Shown in pieces: positions 50,401 through 63,132 of a stretch of 64,000 bases of DNA. The stretch covers positions 6,696,001 to 6,760,000 of the forward strand of contig NC_064009.1 in assembly GCF_932276165.1 (NCBI RefSeq), given 5' to 3'. Source of the stretch: Plutella xylostella. Lineage: Eukaryota > Arthropoda > Insecta > Lepidoptera > Plutellidae. The notes under the pieces are model-generated. The model did not search any database and had not been told where the DNA came from. It saw nothing but the letters and a program-made list of their open reading frames with translations. A program made the translations under genes and the position numbers. Numbering within the stretch: the first letter of the stretch is position 1; every line of letters starts with the position of its first letter.

Positions 50401-52191
50401 TAAAAGTAACAAGAGTACAAAGGTTGTTGTGAGGTGCCTCGGCGTGTCAGCAATGCTTGTAACGGAATGAACTTTCGTGACATCATTGTGTTTTTTCTCG
50501 CTCTGATTGGGAACGTTTGGACCTTTTAATAACAAGGCTGATTTATGGCGATTGCATGCTTCATTTCACCGTTATGTGATAGTTAGGTATGGATACAATA
50601 CAAATAACATAATTGATTAAGTACTTTTATAATCAGGTTAATACCCTATAAGCTACATATATACTATATACCATATACCTAAGTACACTACTGATAAGTG
50701 ATCAGGAAGCAATGAGGACAAGCCTAGAATTAGCTAGGCAGGTAGGTGCAGTAGGTGGCAGCCCCTAGCCTCCACGTCGGAATCCAGCGTCGACACTTAT
50801 TAAAGTCACTTTTTATGTGGTGCAATTTGTCATTTATTCGCGGCCACTTTTTGCCTTCATTAGCTCATATTAATTGCGTCCTCTGGAACGCTTACCTGTT
50901 CTGTCATTTCCTAGCTGTTTAATACGGCCTGAAGTTGGAATGCGGCCATAATTTGTAATGAGCAAGGATCGTGAGATATTTCTTCTCTACGCTTCGTCCG
51001 TTTAAATAGGTTAGGCTCGTTACCGTTCCCATGCTCACTGCTGTATTGCCGGGTGCTGTGGGGCCGGGTGGAGTGAGTGTGAGTCGATGCACGCAAATTA
51101 GTTGACGAGATGTGATCACCGCGTAATTGTGCAGACGGAACAACAAGACTGCGCTGCAGACGTCAATGACACCCGCAATGCGCGGTCTGTAATAAGCTCT
51201 ATTGAAACGCGACATAAAAATCTCACAACCATAAGTACAGTAATTACTAAATTAGAGCTCCGTTCTGAAACTGTTATGGCCGGGACATACGTATCTATTA
51301 CGTTTATTATAACGTATTAACTAGAACAACCAATTATTAGTAAGTATCTGAACAATTTCAACATTGTTCGTCGAGATGGTTTTCTCACCACAATCTAAAT
51401 GACGCAACTGGCAATCAAGCCGCGCCGATTTAACCAATGTTGAAGGAAATTATATCTGATCATAATTACTGCTTTACTATCGTTTCCTACATTATATCTT
51501 ACTTTATCAACAAAGTGTGGTGCTTTAAATTAGATTATATGAAAGAAAAACTTTAATAGCTAAAAATATATCTTTTGACAATGATATATTTCACAATTAA
51601 TTATTTATTTTAGTTATCCCTTTGTCGCTTTCTCTATATCGCTCATCTAAATAGCACATTCATCAGAAACACAAAAAGCTTTCAATCGCCAAATTGCTCT
51701 CGAAGACAAGCCCTTATCCCTCATGCAATTAGGTTTAAACGTTGACTTCGTATTTAAACAAGCACGATGCAGAAATTAAGTGTAATCAAAGGTGCGACCG
51801 GTATGTAGGAATGTCATAGGGATGGGCCGAGGTTCCACTTTCGAGCACTGACATCTCGATTCTTCTTTTTGGTTGTATGTACTCTTGAATCGATTTAGTT
51901 CAAGTTAAGAGTCAAGCAAATAGCAATACTCTTTGTTAAAGCACAATTTTAACGTAAATTATGTTGAATTTTTCATGCAATGTTATAAATATAATAGTTT
52001 ACTCATGCAAAAGAGAATACATTAAATGTAACGTAGGTAATAATTTACTAGTTTACTAAACGTATACTGCATAAATCGCTGCATCAAAATCTGTCCTAAG
52101 CCTAGATACCTACATTATTATTTATTCTAAGTTTTATAATATATGGCGAAATGAGAACTACGCACATCCCTAGTGGCTCGGTGAAAAACGG

Positions 52192-52246
52192 GCGGTATGC
52201 GCGCGCGACGCCTCCCCCCCCCCCCCCCCCGCGCCCCGCATACCGC
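52192..52246. repeat. C17 tract inside a perfect inverted repeat
   Basis: GCGGTATGCG (52192-52201) and CGCATACCGC (52237-52246) are perfectly inverted. Between them lies a run of 17 Cs (52214-52230) flanked by CGCGCG-rich DNA. It would put a C tract in the loop of a hairpin. Confidence 0.75.
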
Positions 52247-52386
52247 GCATGCGCAGGGCTATCTGCTTTCTTTCCCAACTTAATCGCCGCTTCTTGCGTG
52301 TTAGTGGCTTCATTTCTTTTGTGAAACGTTTTTCGGGGCTCCTTACGTTCTATGGCTGCTGGTATAAATGCTTTAGGTCATAAATT

Positions 52387-52457
52387 CACGAGCAATGAAA
52401 AAAATATTACCTGTGATAGTTGTTCCATATGTCACTGGAACTTTTTCATTGCTCGTG
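52387..52457. repeat. 71-nt hairpin with perfect 16-bp arms
   Basis: CACGAGCAATGAAAAA (52387-52402) pairs exactly with TTTTTCATTGCTCGTG (52442-52457). Inside the loop GTTCCA (52422-52427) pairs with TGGAAC (52436-52441). The length suits a pre-microRNA or a very small MITE. The asymmetric interior is unlike a typical microRNA stem, and I recognise no known mature microRNA in it. Confidence 0.65.
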
Positions 52458-53173
52458 TGTGTATTTTGGTCGGTATGTGTTACCTTTACCTTTAGGTATT
52501 CGGATCAATAAAAATGATATTGTGTGAGTGTTTATAATGAAAATAGTAATAATACGTTCTTTTATAACCTATAAGATTTAATTTTTAAAATTATTCACGA
52601 AATTGCACTTACTTCTTCTTCTTCCTTGCCTTATCCTTATTTAGGAATTTTACTTACTAATTTGGATATTTTTGTAATTTTTTCAGGTAAGTTCCCGATC
52701 CTAGCCATCTAAACAGTAAGTAAGCTTTATCAAACATTATATTTTATATAAATTTTGCATTCACATCTACAACGTCACTATAAAAGTTATTGAAAACGTG
52801 AATAATTTGGGCACTCGAATGGTAATTATTCTTGCTATTTTCAAAAGTGCCGCGTCGGTATGAAGAAAAACCACATGGGACTTTTACGGCGACCGATACT
52901 TTATGTGCCGTCCGTCTGTCTGTCGATCACTCGATTAACTTTCGAGAACAAACCATAGACGTGTTACTACCAGACATGCTCTGCTCACATTGATTTGGGA
53001 ATAAATCTACAAGGTAATTTCGGGAAATGTTGTTAGTGTTGTAAAGTTTACAGAACATAATCAGCAGCATAAATATAAAGAGATTTAGTGATTTATTCAC
53101 TATCTTCATATAACCACGTAATACTTCGTGAAACATAAATGCTTCATACGAAGCTGATTATTTAAAAAACAGT

Positions 53174-53340
53174 CCCCTTATCGTGAATTTTCATCGTGAA
53201 CGTGGTGTAAAATTACTCGATGAATTTTGTAGGAAAATTTTAGTTCTGCTACCGACCGCCAGGGGCGCTGTTCATATTTTCATACAAAATTACTCGATGA
53301 ATTCTACTTCACGTTCACGATGAAAATTCATGCTACGGGG
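53174..53340. mobile_element. Foldback MITE-like element
   Basis: Left end CCCCTTATCGTGAATTTTC and right end, in reverse complement, CCCCGTAGCATGAATTTTC. Within the arms a 21-bp perfect inverted repeat lies at 53184-53204 and 53310-53330, and similarity continues for about 70 bp on each side. The whole 167-bp unit therefore folds on itself around GACCGCCAGGGGCGCTG. No coding capacity. Target-site duplication unclear. Confidence 0.65.
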
Positions 53341-56300
53341 TCAGAACTTAATTTCCGTGAGCGCGTTGAACTCTAAATTAGGCAAAAACTCGCGGCTACG
53401 AGCTACGCCGTAATTAACAGTCAGAAATTCGTAGCATTTTCGCCGCGTCTGTGAGTTATTAACTCTATGGTTCACACACAATTAGCTTCAACTCTTTTAT
53501 GCAACTGTTTCCTTCAAACACATACTGAGTGTCCTTTGTAAGTTGAGCCGACACTCTGACTTAAAGATGTAATAAATATTCGCCTAAAGAAAGGCTTATT
53601 CCTATTTGTCTTAAAAGGAGAGGAAAAAGTATTCGTAATTTATTGAGTTTAGTGACAATTACAGTTTATTTTCGTTTTTTTCTGTAACATAACTATGAAC
53701 CTAGTCGTTATTGGTACGTAATAATGTTGTAAGTTCTTTCTTCTTTGTTAAATTGACTTGAGAAAACATACATATTTTTACAATTTAATACATACATATT
53801 TTGATTTAAAATTGAGCTCATCGTAAAACAACGTATGCCTACACAACAATGGCGAGGCAGCGAACGTAGAAGGCGGACCATAAAATATAATATTAATAGA
53901 AATGCACGTTTGTTCATTGTCAATAAATTACCAAAGTGACAGAGCTATAAAAAAAATATTTCTGTTCAACTGAATGGAGGCTTCGATGCGAGGTAGCTAA
54001 TAAAAGTGGTGATGGTTGTTCAACAGACAGATACAGAAGTAAAGCTTCAAAATATACACAGTTTACGTGCATAGCCATAAAATTATGTGAGGTATAAGCA
54101 ATTACATAACAGACTGATATATCATACCTATACCTATACATATAAGTGAATAATGAGACCTCTATAAATACAAATCGTAGAAGATTATGAATGCTATTTC
54201 TTGATATACACCTTTTTTACACTTAAAAGTCACGCTATTTTAGCCACTTCACACCCTGGAATTCACATAGATGACAATTTCATGGCAATTCCTTACCTTA
54301 AAAACCTAATAGAGTTCAGTAAAACAAAAATTAAATCCAGATTTCAACTCCGCAATGATAACAACAAATCTCTGTCTGATAACTGCGCTACACTCTCCAA
54401 GTGAACATCGAAGCTTGACTCCTTCCCCTCTCTGTTCGATCGCCGACTGGTCATAAAGCGGAGCCGCAGACTGCGTGGCGACTGCTGTAACCTTGAACAT
54501 ACGTGGCGCGCGCACTGTACCCCCGCTGTAGACATGTGCTGCAAGTTCAATAGTTCAATAAACTAGGATCGGTGGATAGTCAATTAAAATTAGGTGTAAA
54601 AGAAAGGTAAATTATATTTGGGCAATTAACAACCACACATACCTAGGTACTTTATGAAAGTTGTGTGTGTTGTATTATGGCCAAGAATTTATTTTTGTAT
54701 AGTAATTATTTACAATTTTACACTTTTTTCAAACTTACGCAAAGCGGTCAGGTCTGGTCATTCTTCTTACTCTAAGTTCATAATCATATGCGCTTCAAAA
54801 GTAAAGTACATAGATTGATACGCAGACGTCACGACCACTAACAAACTCATAAGAAACCAAATGAGATTCCCAGTCAATAATTTACTGTATATCAAATTAC
54901 AAAATTTCCATACGATTAAGTTTTCATAGCGGAAAAATAGAAATGGAAAAACTACACATTCAGCCTTGAAACCGGCGAATACATTTGCTTTAAACCTGCT
55001 GCGTCATTCGCTTGTCAGAATACTCCTCGGTACTATGTACTAATAATATTTATGAGACCCTGTACTCCTATTTCCTTTTTTACGTTCACTGTTTGAATAA
55101 TTTGTTTTACCCTAGAACTAGACGATGCGAAGCTTACATCTGTATGGTCAAACTGAACTTTTACATAAATACAGCGTCATCCAGAAAAACACAATCAAAT
55201 TTGTACAAGTCATGTAGAGTCGAGCTGAGATGTACGAGGGGGGTTGCACTAACTTCACGATAACGACATTTCGGAGCACTGTTGCGTTAACCACGACTCT
55301 ATGTCGTTGAAATAAACCTAACCGTTGCAGTTCTCCGAAATGTTGTACCTCATCAAGCAAGAGTAGCCCCAGGACCAAGGGCAGGTCAAGAGAGATGTAA
55401 ATTAAATTAGATTGGATAAATAATTTATATTGAAGTCTCGTAGACGTCTGTTGGATGGCTTGACGCACTGATGGTATCTCTGACCCCCTGGTACAAGCTT
55501 CACCTTCTAATCTCCACGACTCCATCTCCTAATACCGTCTTGTTTCGTTCACGAACAAAAAACATGTAACGCTTTTAATTAGATTAAATTGATTTATTCC
55601 GACGATCGATTGGCCGATAAGACCCCATGGAGTACGTAATTAAGCTCGGCAAATAATGACCGTAACGAACTACGATATTCTATTGTGTATCAAATGTCGT
55701 GATTTTAACGAGATAAATCTAAAATTTCATACCTAGTTACATTGTGGTTGTAATGGAATTATGACCTTATTGTCTTAACCTTTAACTCTATGTGTTGCTA
55801 TAAGCTAAACTGCTCTTGCCGGTAACAACTACAATATAAGCCAAAAATGTGGTAAAATTTTGTACGGCAAATATTGAGTAAGAAATCCAGGTAGCTGCAT
55901 AAACCAAATGTCACAATGGAATGGCAAAATTTGCGTTTTCCAAAACAATTAACAATAATCTGTTAAACAAACCGAATCGGCGCTACGCCTTTGATGTTAA
56001 CCGACAAAGGGTCCTAAAAGTAGGAGCAGCCACATTAATTTCGTCACAATATATCTTTACTATTTTCCTCATCAATAGCATGGCAATGGCGGCTAATTTT
56101 AAAGTAAAACACGCCTACTTACTTAAGAAATTGTAATAAAACTGCACAGGTGAGGGATAAATTTACTGCAGGTACAAAACTATTGTGCTTCGTATAAAAT
56201 ATAACATACCTACCGGAACTAAGAATAGATAGTTATATTATGGACAGTCTCGTTTATCCACAGTCATCCATTCACATCTACAATATTTGATTTATTAAAG

Positions 56301-59300
56301 TTTTAACATAAATATCAAAGTACTTATGTACCTAATAGGTCCTGCTCACTGACCGTTAAGTCACATTACATTTAAGTTCTGCTTAACTTACTAGCACGGC
56401 TTAATTTCATGCTTAGGTAGATTTACTCAAATGAGAAACTGGTCAATACTCATTCACATTTAAATTGATGATGAAAAAATCTGTAAGCAGAGTTCATCAG
56501 CACCACACCTCCTCATTAACCCCACGAGTTCTCACTCCAAATATAGGAATTCTGCATATTAATGTGTTCTAATACTTAACGGTAACATAAAGAATGTCAC
56601 GCTAACTAGCCACCGATATGGATTTGGTCTATAAATATTAGATTATATCAATATTTAACTCTTCCAAACCATTGTCATGGAAATAAGTCGAGAGTCTATT
56701 TGCATTAATAATCCATAAGTAGTAAAAATCTTAAATTATTTAACATAAATCGGCGTCTTGTTTCCAGCGTGAGCAAACACACATTAATTTTGACCGATGA
56801 TCGTGAATGTGAAGTATTTTGCCTGATTCAAGTTTTTTTCTCAAAAGGTAGCGTGGATCTTCGTGGGGTTTTTGTAAGTGAAATTCTCATGTGTTTGAGG
56901 AAACAATAGACTCGTCTCCTGTCGAACCCTCAATCGTGATCCATAAAGCGCGAACAGAGCTAATGAAAGAAAAAAAAACATTGACGCTAGAATAGAGAGG
57001 GTACAGGCAGGTATAAAATATTTATAAAATTTTAACTAATAATGTTTAATGGTATGATTCTGGGTACTCACCCAGGATCATACGATACGTTCAGTCACTA
57101 CCACCGCGGCTGAATAAAAAGGTCAAGTACAGACTGTTACGATAAAGTCCGAAGGGCTATAAATTTAATGCAAACTTATTACAATTAACGATCTAAAACA
57201 AAAAAACATTCAGGTTAAAGCGATGTATACATATAACCAAGAATGAGTCCTAAAATCTATAGTCCCCATACTGTACCTTCGCCATACAGTGATACAGAAG
57301 TGTACCGTCTACCTGCGCACACGCACACGCTTCGCACTTTTGTCTATCCCTGCGCAGCCGGCGCGGATCTGCGAAATTAGGGTTGTCCAATAAAAATTTA
57401 AATGTTGTATAAATTTGCATATTTTCTTTTAATTGCAGCTTTTGTTGTCGTAGATATGTAATTAATTTCGTCAAAAGCTTTATTAATATTTGTAAATTCT
57501 GTACTAACAAGTAACATGATGTCTTAGTTAATAAAAGGTCACTAAATCTTACCATAACATACCAACGAACTTATAGTATATTAAGTTACCAATTCTAGAT
57601 ATCTTAATTTATGATTTTTAATATGATAGGTGATTAGGTACTTAATTAAATCTCAGAAAACTCAAACCTAGAGACAGCCCTACATAAGTTCATACACCTT
57701 TTAACAATAGATCCAATAATTATTATTTTTCATCTGCTACGTTTTTGTCACAGTTATCAATCAACGGGCCCTTTCCATCTCTTTTTACCTGTCCCCAACG
57801 CCGTATATTTGTCTCTTTCTCTCTCCTACCAATGTAATTATGTGAACACCTGGGCGAAGAAGAATGTCGCACAAAGAGACAAGTAATGACGATCCGAATC
57901 TTAGATCGGGAATATTCTGTTACCGAGAAAGACTTTTGCTTCATTAATTATGAAACACAATACTCTTTTCAATTTTCGTAAAATTATGTCCGTGGCCCGC
58001 TGTCATCTTGGTGATAAATGGCGGACTGTTTGTGTGCCTTCTGTTTAATTTACAAAAAAAAACAACCGTAACCAACGTAACCGATAAATATTTTGTTACG
58101 GCTTGCGTTTAATATTCTTAATTCTTTGAATATTTTCTTTGTTAGCACTTGTGATTATAAGCAATATTTGCAGTTATTTGGTTTTGTCTTGTTATATTTT
58201 TCGCGGAGCATCAGAAGCGAGGTAAAGGATGAAGCTTGCACCTCATGGCGCGTCGTTAATGAAGAAATATTGCAAGTTGTGATATACCGCTCTGATAAGC
58301 AGCCGCCCCGAGCGCCAGACCGGCCAGCATTAATTATAAGCCGAGCCGTAAACTTGCGCTCTAGCCAAGACTCACCCACTATCTGATGAAAGCAAATGTC
58401 AGCTTGCAAACGGTTCCAAAATCGAAATTAAAAACCTTCATAATTCCGAGTAAATACCTTCTACGGAAACGGAAGAGAACATCTCTGCCTGATCGTATCA
58501 GAAAATTAAAAAGATGTTGCAACTTTTAGTTGTAATTAACAAAACCGCAATAAAATTTCCGTCTTATTTCGGACAAGATTTCTCAGAGACAAAAAAAAAA
58601 CATTTACAAATATCGTCTAAGATAACCCACCGATCCATCCCTTTATTCAACAGCTTCGAAAAGATCAAAGAGTCAAGAAATCTCTCAAGCTATATCGTAT
58701 CTTATTTGCTGGTAACAAGACTTGGATAGTGTTAGGGCGAGACGTGATGAAAATTCGTCGTATTAAATTGAAACTATATCGACGGTCAGCAAATCCTGGC
58801 GGTGTTTATTTAGGCCGAGCCCACCCTAAAATATTTATTCTATCTCGGTTTGCCGAAGTCACGTCAATAGTTTGTTTCCATTTTTACCTTAAACTTAGGA
58901 TCAATATGCGGTCATAATTTATATCTTCGTTTATAGCTTGTGCTGTTTGCAGGGTGACGCCTGCCGATATGTTAAGCTAACATCTACCCAACTAATTTTA
59001 TCTAATCCAAATAGTTCCATGGAATTTCGTTGTTAGTTATTGATTTTTGAACCTTTTAGACTCGTCTCATCACACACGCAATATTTATGTATCTGTTTGT
59101 TTTGTCTTAAAATCGTGATGGTCAACCAAGTATAATCTTCTTATCTTTTTCTCTTTTCCGTTAAAAGGTTATTTTAACACGCAAACAAAAGAAAGACAAT
59201 AAACGGCTTATCTACATTGACTTACATAACGTTCAGTAGTTTTGCATTGTACTAAGACAATACCCACATAATCACCTGCCTTTCTGTCTAAACAATTTAT

Positions 59301-62300
59301 ACAACAATGTCGTTATCGTTATCACTAACAAGCAGATTTAAAACAAAACGTGTTTAAAAAGCAATGTTTTCTGATTAACAATACGAGTACTTATGACACA
59401 ATGTTCTAGTTAACGACACTTTACCAGACAAAAAAGCAACATTCGGATGGTTCGAATCCATACATCTTATCAATAAAATAAATGAATATCTATAGACCTA
59501 TCAACAAAACTCCAACAGCTTTTTTAGTCGCGGTTTGCCACGAAATATTATAAAACATTATAAACTGTCAAGAGATTGAATTCCGCACACTCTTTCCTAA
59601 CGTAAACGGCTACCTGAATATTTGTCTATTGTTTAGTCTAAAACTCCATAGAGGTTTAATTCCCTAGAGCTCGGGGCCGGTACATAATCCTTCGGACAAC
59701 AAACGAAATCTTTATCTCGAACCGTGACGTGTACCACCTTTGTTTTCCATTTTTTAATTTGTTTTTTGTTTATCTGTTTTGTTAATCTATTGCATAGATA
59801 ATTTATGTTTTTTATTTATTTAATTGAGTATCTTAATTAAATAGCTCTACGTAATAATGTACTGTTAATGTAACTGTAATGTACTGAAATCGATTCTTAA
59901 TTTTAAAATTGAGTGTTATTGCGTCCGTCTTACTATGTCGGGGTTTTAGAAAGCGTAGGTAGGTTCAAAGCATTCTGTCACTGTGTTTCGCTACGCTACC
60001 GAATTTCTATGAGTGAAGTTATTACTCGGTGACTCCCTTTCCATTGTATACAACCAGTTACAGGTTTCTTTGTATCGTATATTTTAAGATTCGTGTTTCA
60101 TTAAAAGGCACTTTGTACCCGCTTATGGCAAAACACGTAAAAAAAGCGAATTAAGTAACCGCTTGAAAAAATAACGGTTGACCTAGACATATATACACCT
60201 ATTAGGTGCAGTCGTACGAATATAATTTCATGACACACATATGTCACTCTCTAAAACAGATGAGTATGTCCCAAGAATTGAATTTAGCTCTCTAGCATAG
60301 CCATCAGTCCCATTACATTCTCAAGATTATATATTCTACACAATACATTACAAACTCACACTCACATTTATTTATTTATATTGCCTTCATCAAGACGTTC
60401 CTTTTGTTTTATTTTCATCGAATTCGCACTTCGATAGGCACAGTATGGCAGCTGCGAATCACAGACATTACGTAGATACCGACTGCTTTTCTTCTGCTTG
60501 GGAAGTTTAAAGTCTCTTTACTATATTTTTACAGATATAAAACGGAATAACTTCAACATCAGTAGGTAGAAATACATAAAACGTATCTCTTTTCTTTAAC
60601 GCACGATGACTGGGGTGAAAATGAAAAGCAGATTTTGTAAATAATTAATTATTGTACCGAGCTTTCGTTCTAATGCATTTTCGCCGCAAAAAATGGTATC
60701 GCCCATTCATAGAACGCATTGTCCAGCCCACCCCGGATCACCTTTACCTGTTGTGAATGAGCGAGTCGATACAATAAAATTTTATTTTTTCTCTATGGTC
60801 GAGTTTTTTTTCGCAGTGGCAAAGGGAAGACAATATTTCACGTGGAACAATCATCATTGTCTCTGCCACCTCGGAACACTGTGGTTGCGTTTGTGGAGCT
60901 CAAACCTTTTGTCCAATTCCTGGATCCTTGTTTTGTCTCCCAAAGGACACTTTTGTTTGGATTGTTAAAATGGATTTGCTGGGTGTAGAAAAACCTGCCA
61001 GATTAATTAACCTTTGTGAAAATTGCATTCTTGCGTTAGTTTGTAAAGCTTTGTTTACTTCAAATTAATCTAGGAACTGAATAGCTATAAGAACTATAAA
61101 ACACAGTATTTTGTTTTTAGTCTCAATATGTATTACTATATCTATAACCCCATTAACCTCAGTACTAGATATAATATGCAAAAATAGGAAAACACATTCA
61201 ATGGCACTAAACCGAAGCTCTAAAATCAAATTTCTATAATTTACGCAACCGATTTGTATTCAATAACATCCCAAAAAACTGATTAGTTCGCTGTAAAAAG
61301 CAAACGGGGTATTTGTAACCGATTTAATTTCGGTCAAAATTTACGACTGCCCATAAATAACACAGCCGCTGCAATCCGCGCCATTGTTGCAATTTTTTTA
61401 AACCATTAAAAATCCCATCAATGCGTGCATTTCAATGACAAAATCGATCACATTAAAATTGCGACTGTATTGGGAATTTAGTCGTTCTCAGCTCGTTTCG
61501 TTGTTTATTAAGGGTGCCATCAGACGAACGGTCGACATGACGCAGACGAGACGTGTTGCAACTTTACTAATGGTCTCTACGGACGTGTCATCGGCAAGTC
61601 GCTAGCCACCTAATTAATCCCACTGAAATACATAGACACCGGTAGTGACGTTTTGTTGCAACAAGTCTTCGTCTTAAAACTCATGTCTTTTATTATGCTA
61701 GTAATTGAAATTTAAGTAGGTAAGTAAAAACCTAAATATTTTCAGTCCTGCGTCTTTTATGAAAACTATAATACCTACCTAAGAAGATTTTCCATTCAGC
61801 AATCTTATAAGAATTCATAGTGCTACGTAGTAGTTTTTTTTAAACGGTTTTTTTATTATGTAGGTAGATGGCGTTAGTTGGTTTTTTGCACCTCGTATAC
61901 ATAAATACATTATGACCAATTGTTAAAAATGGTTCTATTAATATAACTTAAAGTCCATGGTATGATCTTATCGTTATTTGCTAAAAGTCCTATTTGTATT
62001 CATGCCTATTTGTAAATCTTACAATTTATAGTTTAAAATATAGAATAAAAAATAAATTGACACTACTGTTGCCAGGGAAAAAATATTGAATCGAAATTAA
62101 TAAATGGCCTAATAAATTGCTCCGATATAAATGCAATTCTATTGTCCCCTTATTGATTTATATGAATATTCATCTATTTTTAATGAAACGTCGCGCCATT
62201 TACGTATATTGAACTGTGCGTATTAAATTTGGTTTTAAATTAAATATTATTTATTATATTGTATTGATTTATATGTGAAATGATATGGAGGCCACACGTG

Positions 62301-62969
62301 CTACTATATTTTTTATAATAAAATACATTATAATATATTGTTATAACGAATTTACGATTATGTTGCTTATTTATTGAATGAACATAACGCAACAAATTAA
62401 CAATTGATTTTATTTCTGCATGTGTGGCAATCAGTTATTATATTACCTATAGGTAAACCGAAAGTTATTTTCTTAGCCAAATATGTTGTTAAATAGTAAA
62501 CTGACATAGATAGTTTCTTAAAAATGAAACAGAAGCAATATTGTCCTTCCACCCATTCATTCACAGAGTTAGAACCTTCGCTGTACACAAAAACCGTTCC
62601 CATGACCGTTATTCCTTGACAATAGCGTAGATTTTTCCGTAAAACAACTTAACGGTAAGGGACAGATACATCCAAGTCGACTAGGGATGTGCTGCAATCT
62701 TTTCATGTCAAGAAGCGATTTGTCGCCGCATAAACAAGCTTTTTAAATGCTACCCAACTTGTCTTTTTTACATCGTCATTTGAATGACTTCTATCGGATC
62801 GACATTGGAGTCACGTGACGGCACCGCCAGATCACGTGATATTTATAAACAGTATTGACGGGGCCGCCTTATGCCTTATTTCCAATTTAATGGCCGCTGT
62901 TGCTAATATTATCGACGACGGCGGCTCTTGGCACGTCATCGTATGGGAAGGCATTTAGTTTTAGTTACT
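53341..62969. other. Non-coding region
   Basis: AT-rich, no supported gene. A GC-richer stretch at 54420-54560 ends in a doubled GTTCAATA followed by AATAAA and could be a solo-LTR remnant, though no paired end was found. Another GC-richer stretch at 58215-58380 contains CATTAATTATAAG and looks like possible regulatory DNA. Confidence 0.55.
55266..55343. repeat. Imperfect hairpin, 16-bp arms with one mismatch
   Basis: ACATTTCGGAGCACTG (55266-55281) pairs with CAGTTCTCCGAAATGT (55328-55343) except at one position. A small ACGAC/GTCGT stem sits in the loop. It lies within the longest open minus-strand stretch of the desert (55148-55525). A MITE or a decayed transposon terminus is likely. Confidence 0.5.
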
Positions 62970-63126
62970 GGAGGGTCACTATATACTCGTAAATCGATCG
63001 AAATACGAACGAACGAGAGTTGTCACGCAATCGATACGGTTAAAGCAGCGAGATAGAGTGGTTAGCGCAGTGATTTAGTTTTTCCTAAGCTTCGTTCGTT
63101 AGCTCGATTTCTGTAGCGACCCTCCT
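62970..63126. mobile_element. MITE-like element, copy B
   Basis: Ends GGAGGGTC on the left and GACCCTCC(T) on the right, with ATCGA and CGAACGAACGA motifs repeated inverted in both arms. GTTACT occurs on both sides (62964-62969 and 63127-63132) as a probable 6-bp target-site duplication. The interior is related to copy A at 35209. No coding capacity. Confidence 0.65.
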
Positions 63127-63132
63127 GTTACT

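Larger units (their letters stand above)
35340..52191. other. Gene desert, non-coding
   Basis: No frame with recognisable domains on either strand. Background AT-rich with GC-richer patches near 42000-42070, 43850-43930, 44290-44350, 45390-45660, 46030-46600 and 50040-50290 that may be conserved regulatory sequence. C- or G-homopolymer tracts occur at 41337-41348 and 47042-47052. Confidence 0.6.

Noticed and set aside
53256..53273. CCGCCAGGGGCGCTG resembles a CTCF site
   Set aside because: One G short of the vertebrate core, and it is the centre of the foldback element, so its origin is the repeat.
59449..59459. GGTTCGAATCC, a perfect pol III B-box
   Set aside because: No A-box and no tRNA arms can be paired around it; chance or an unrecognisable SINE scrap.
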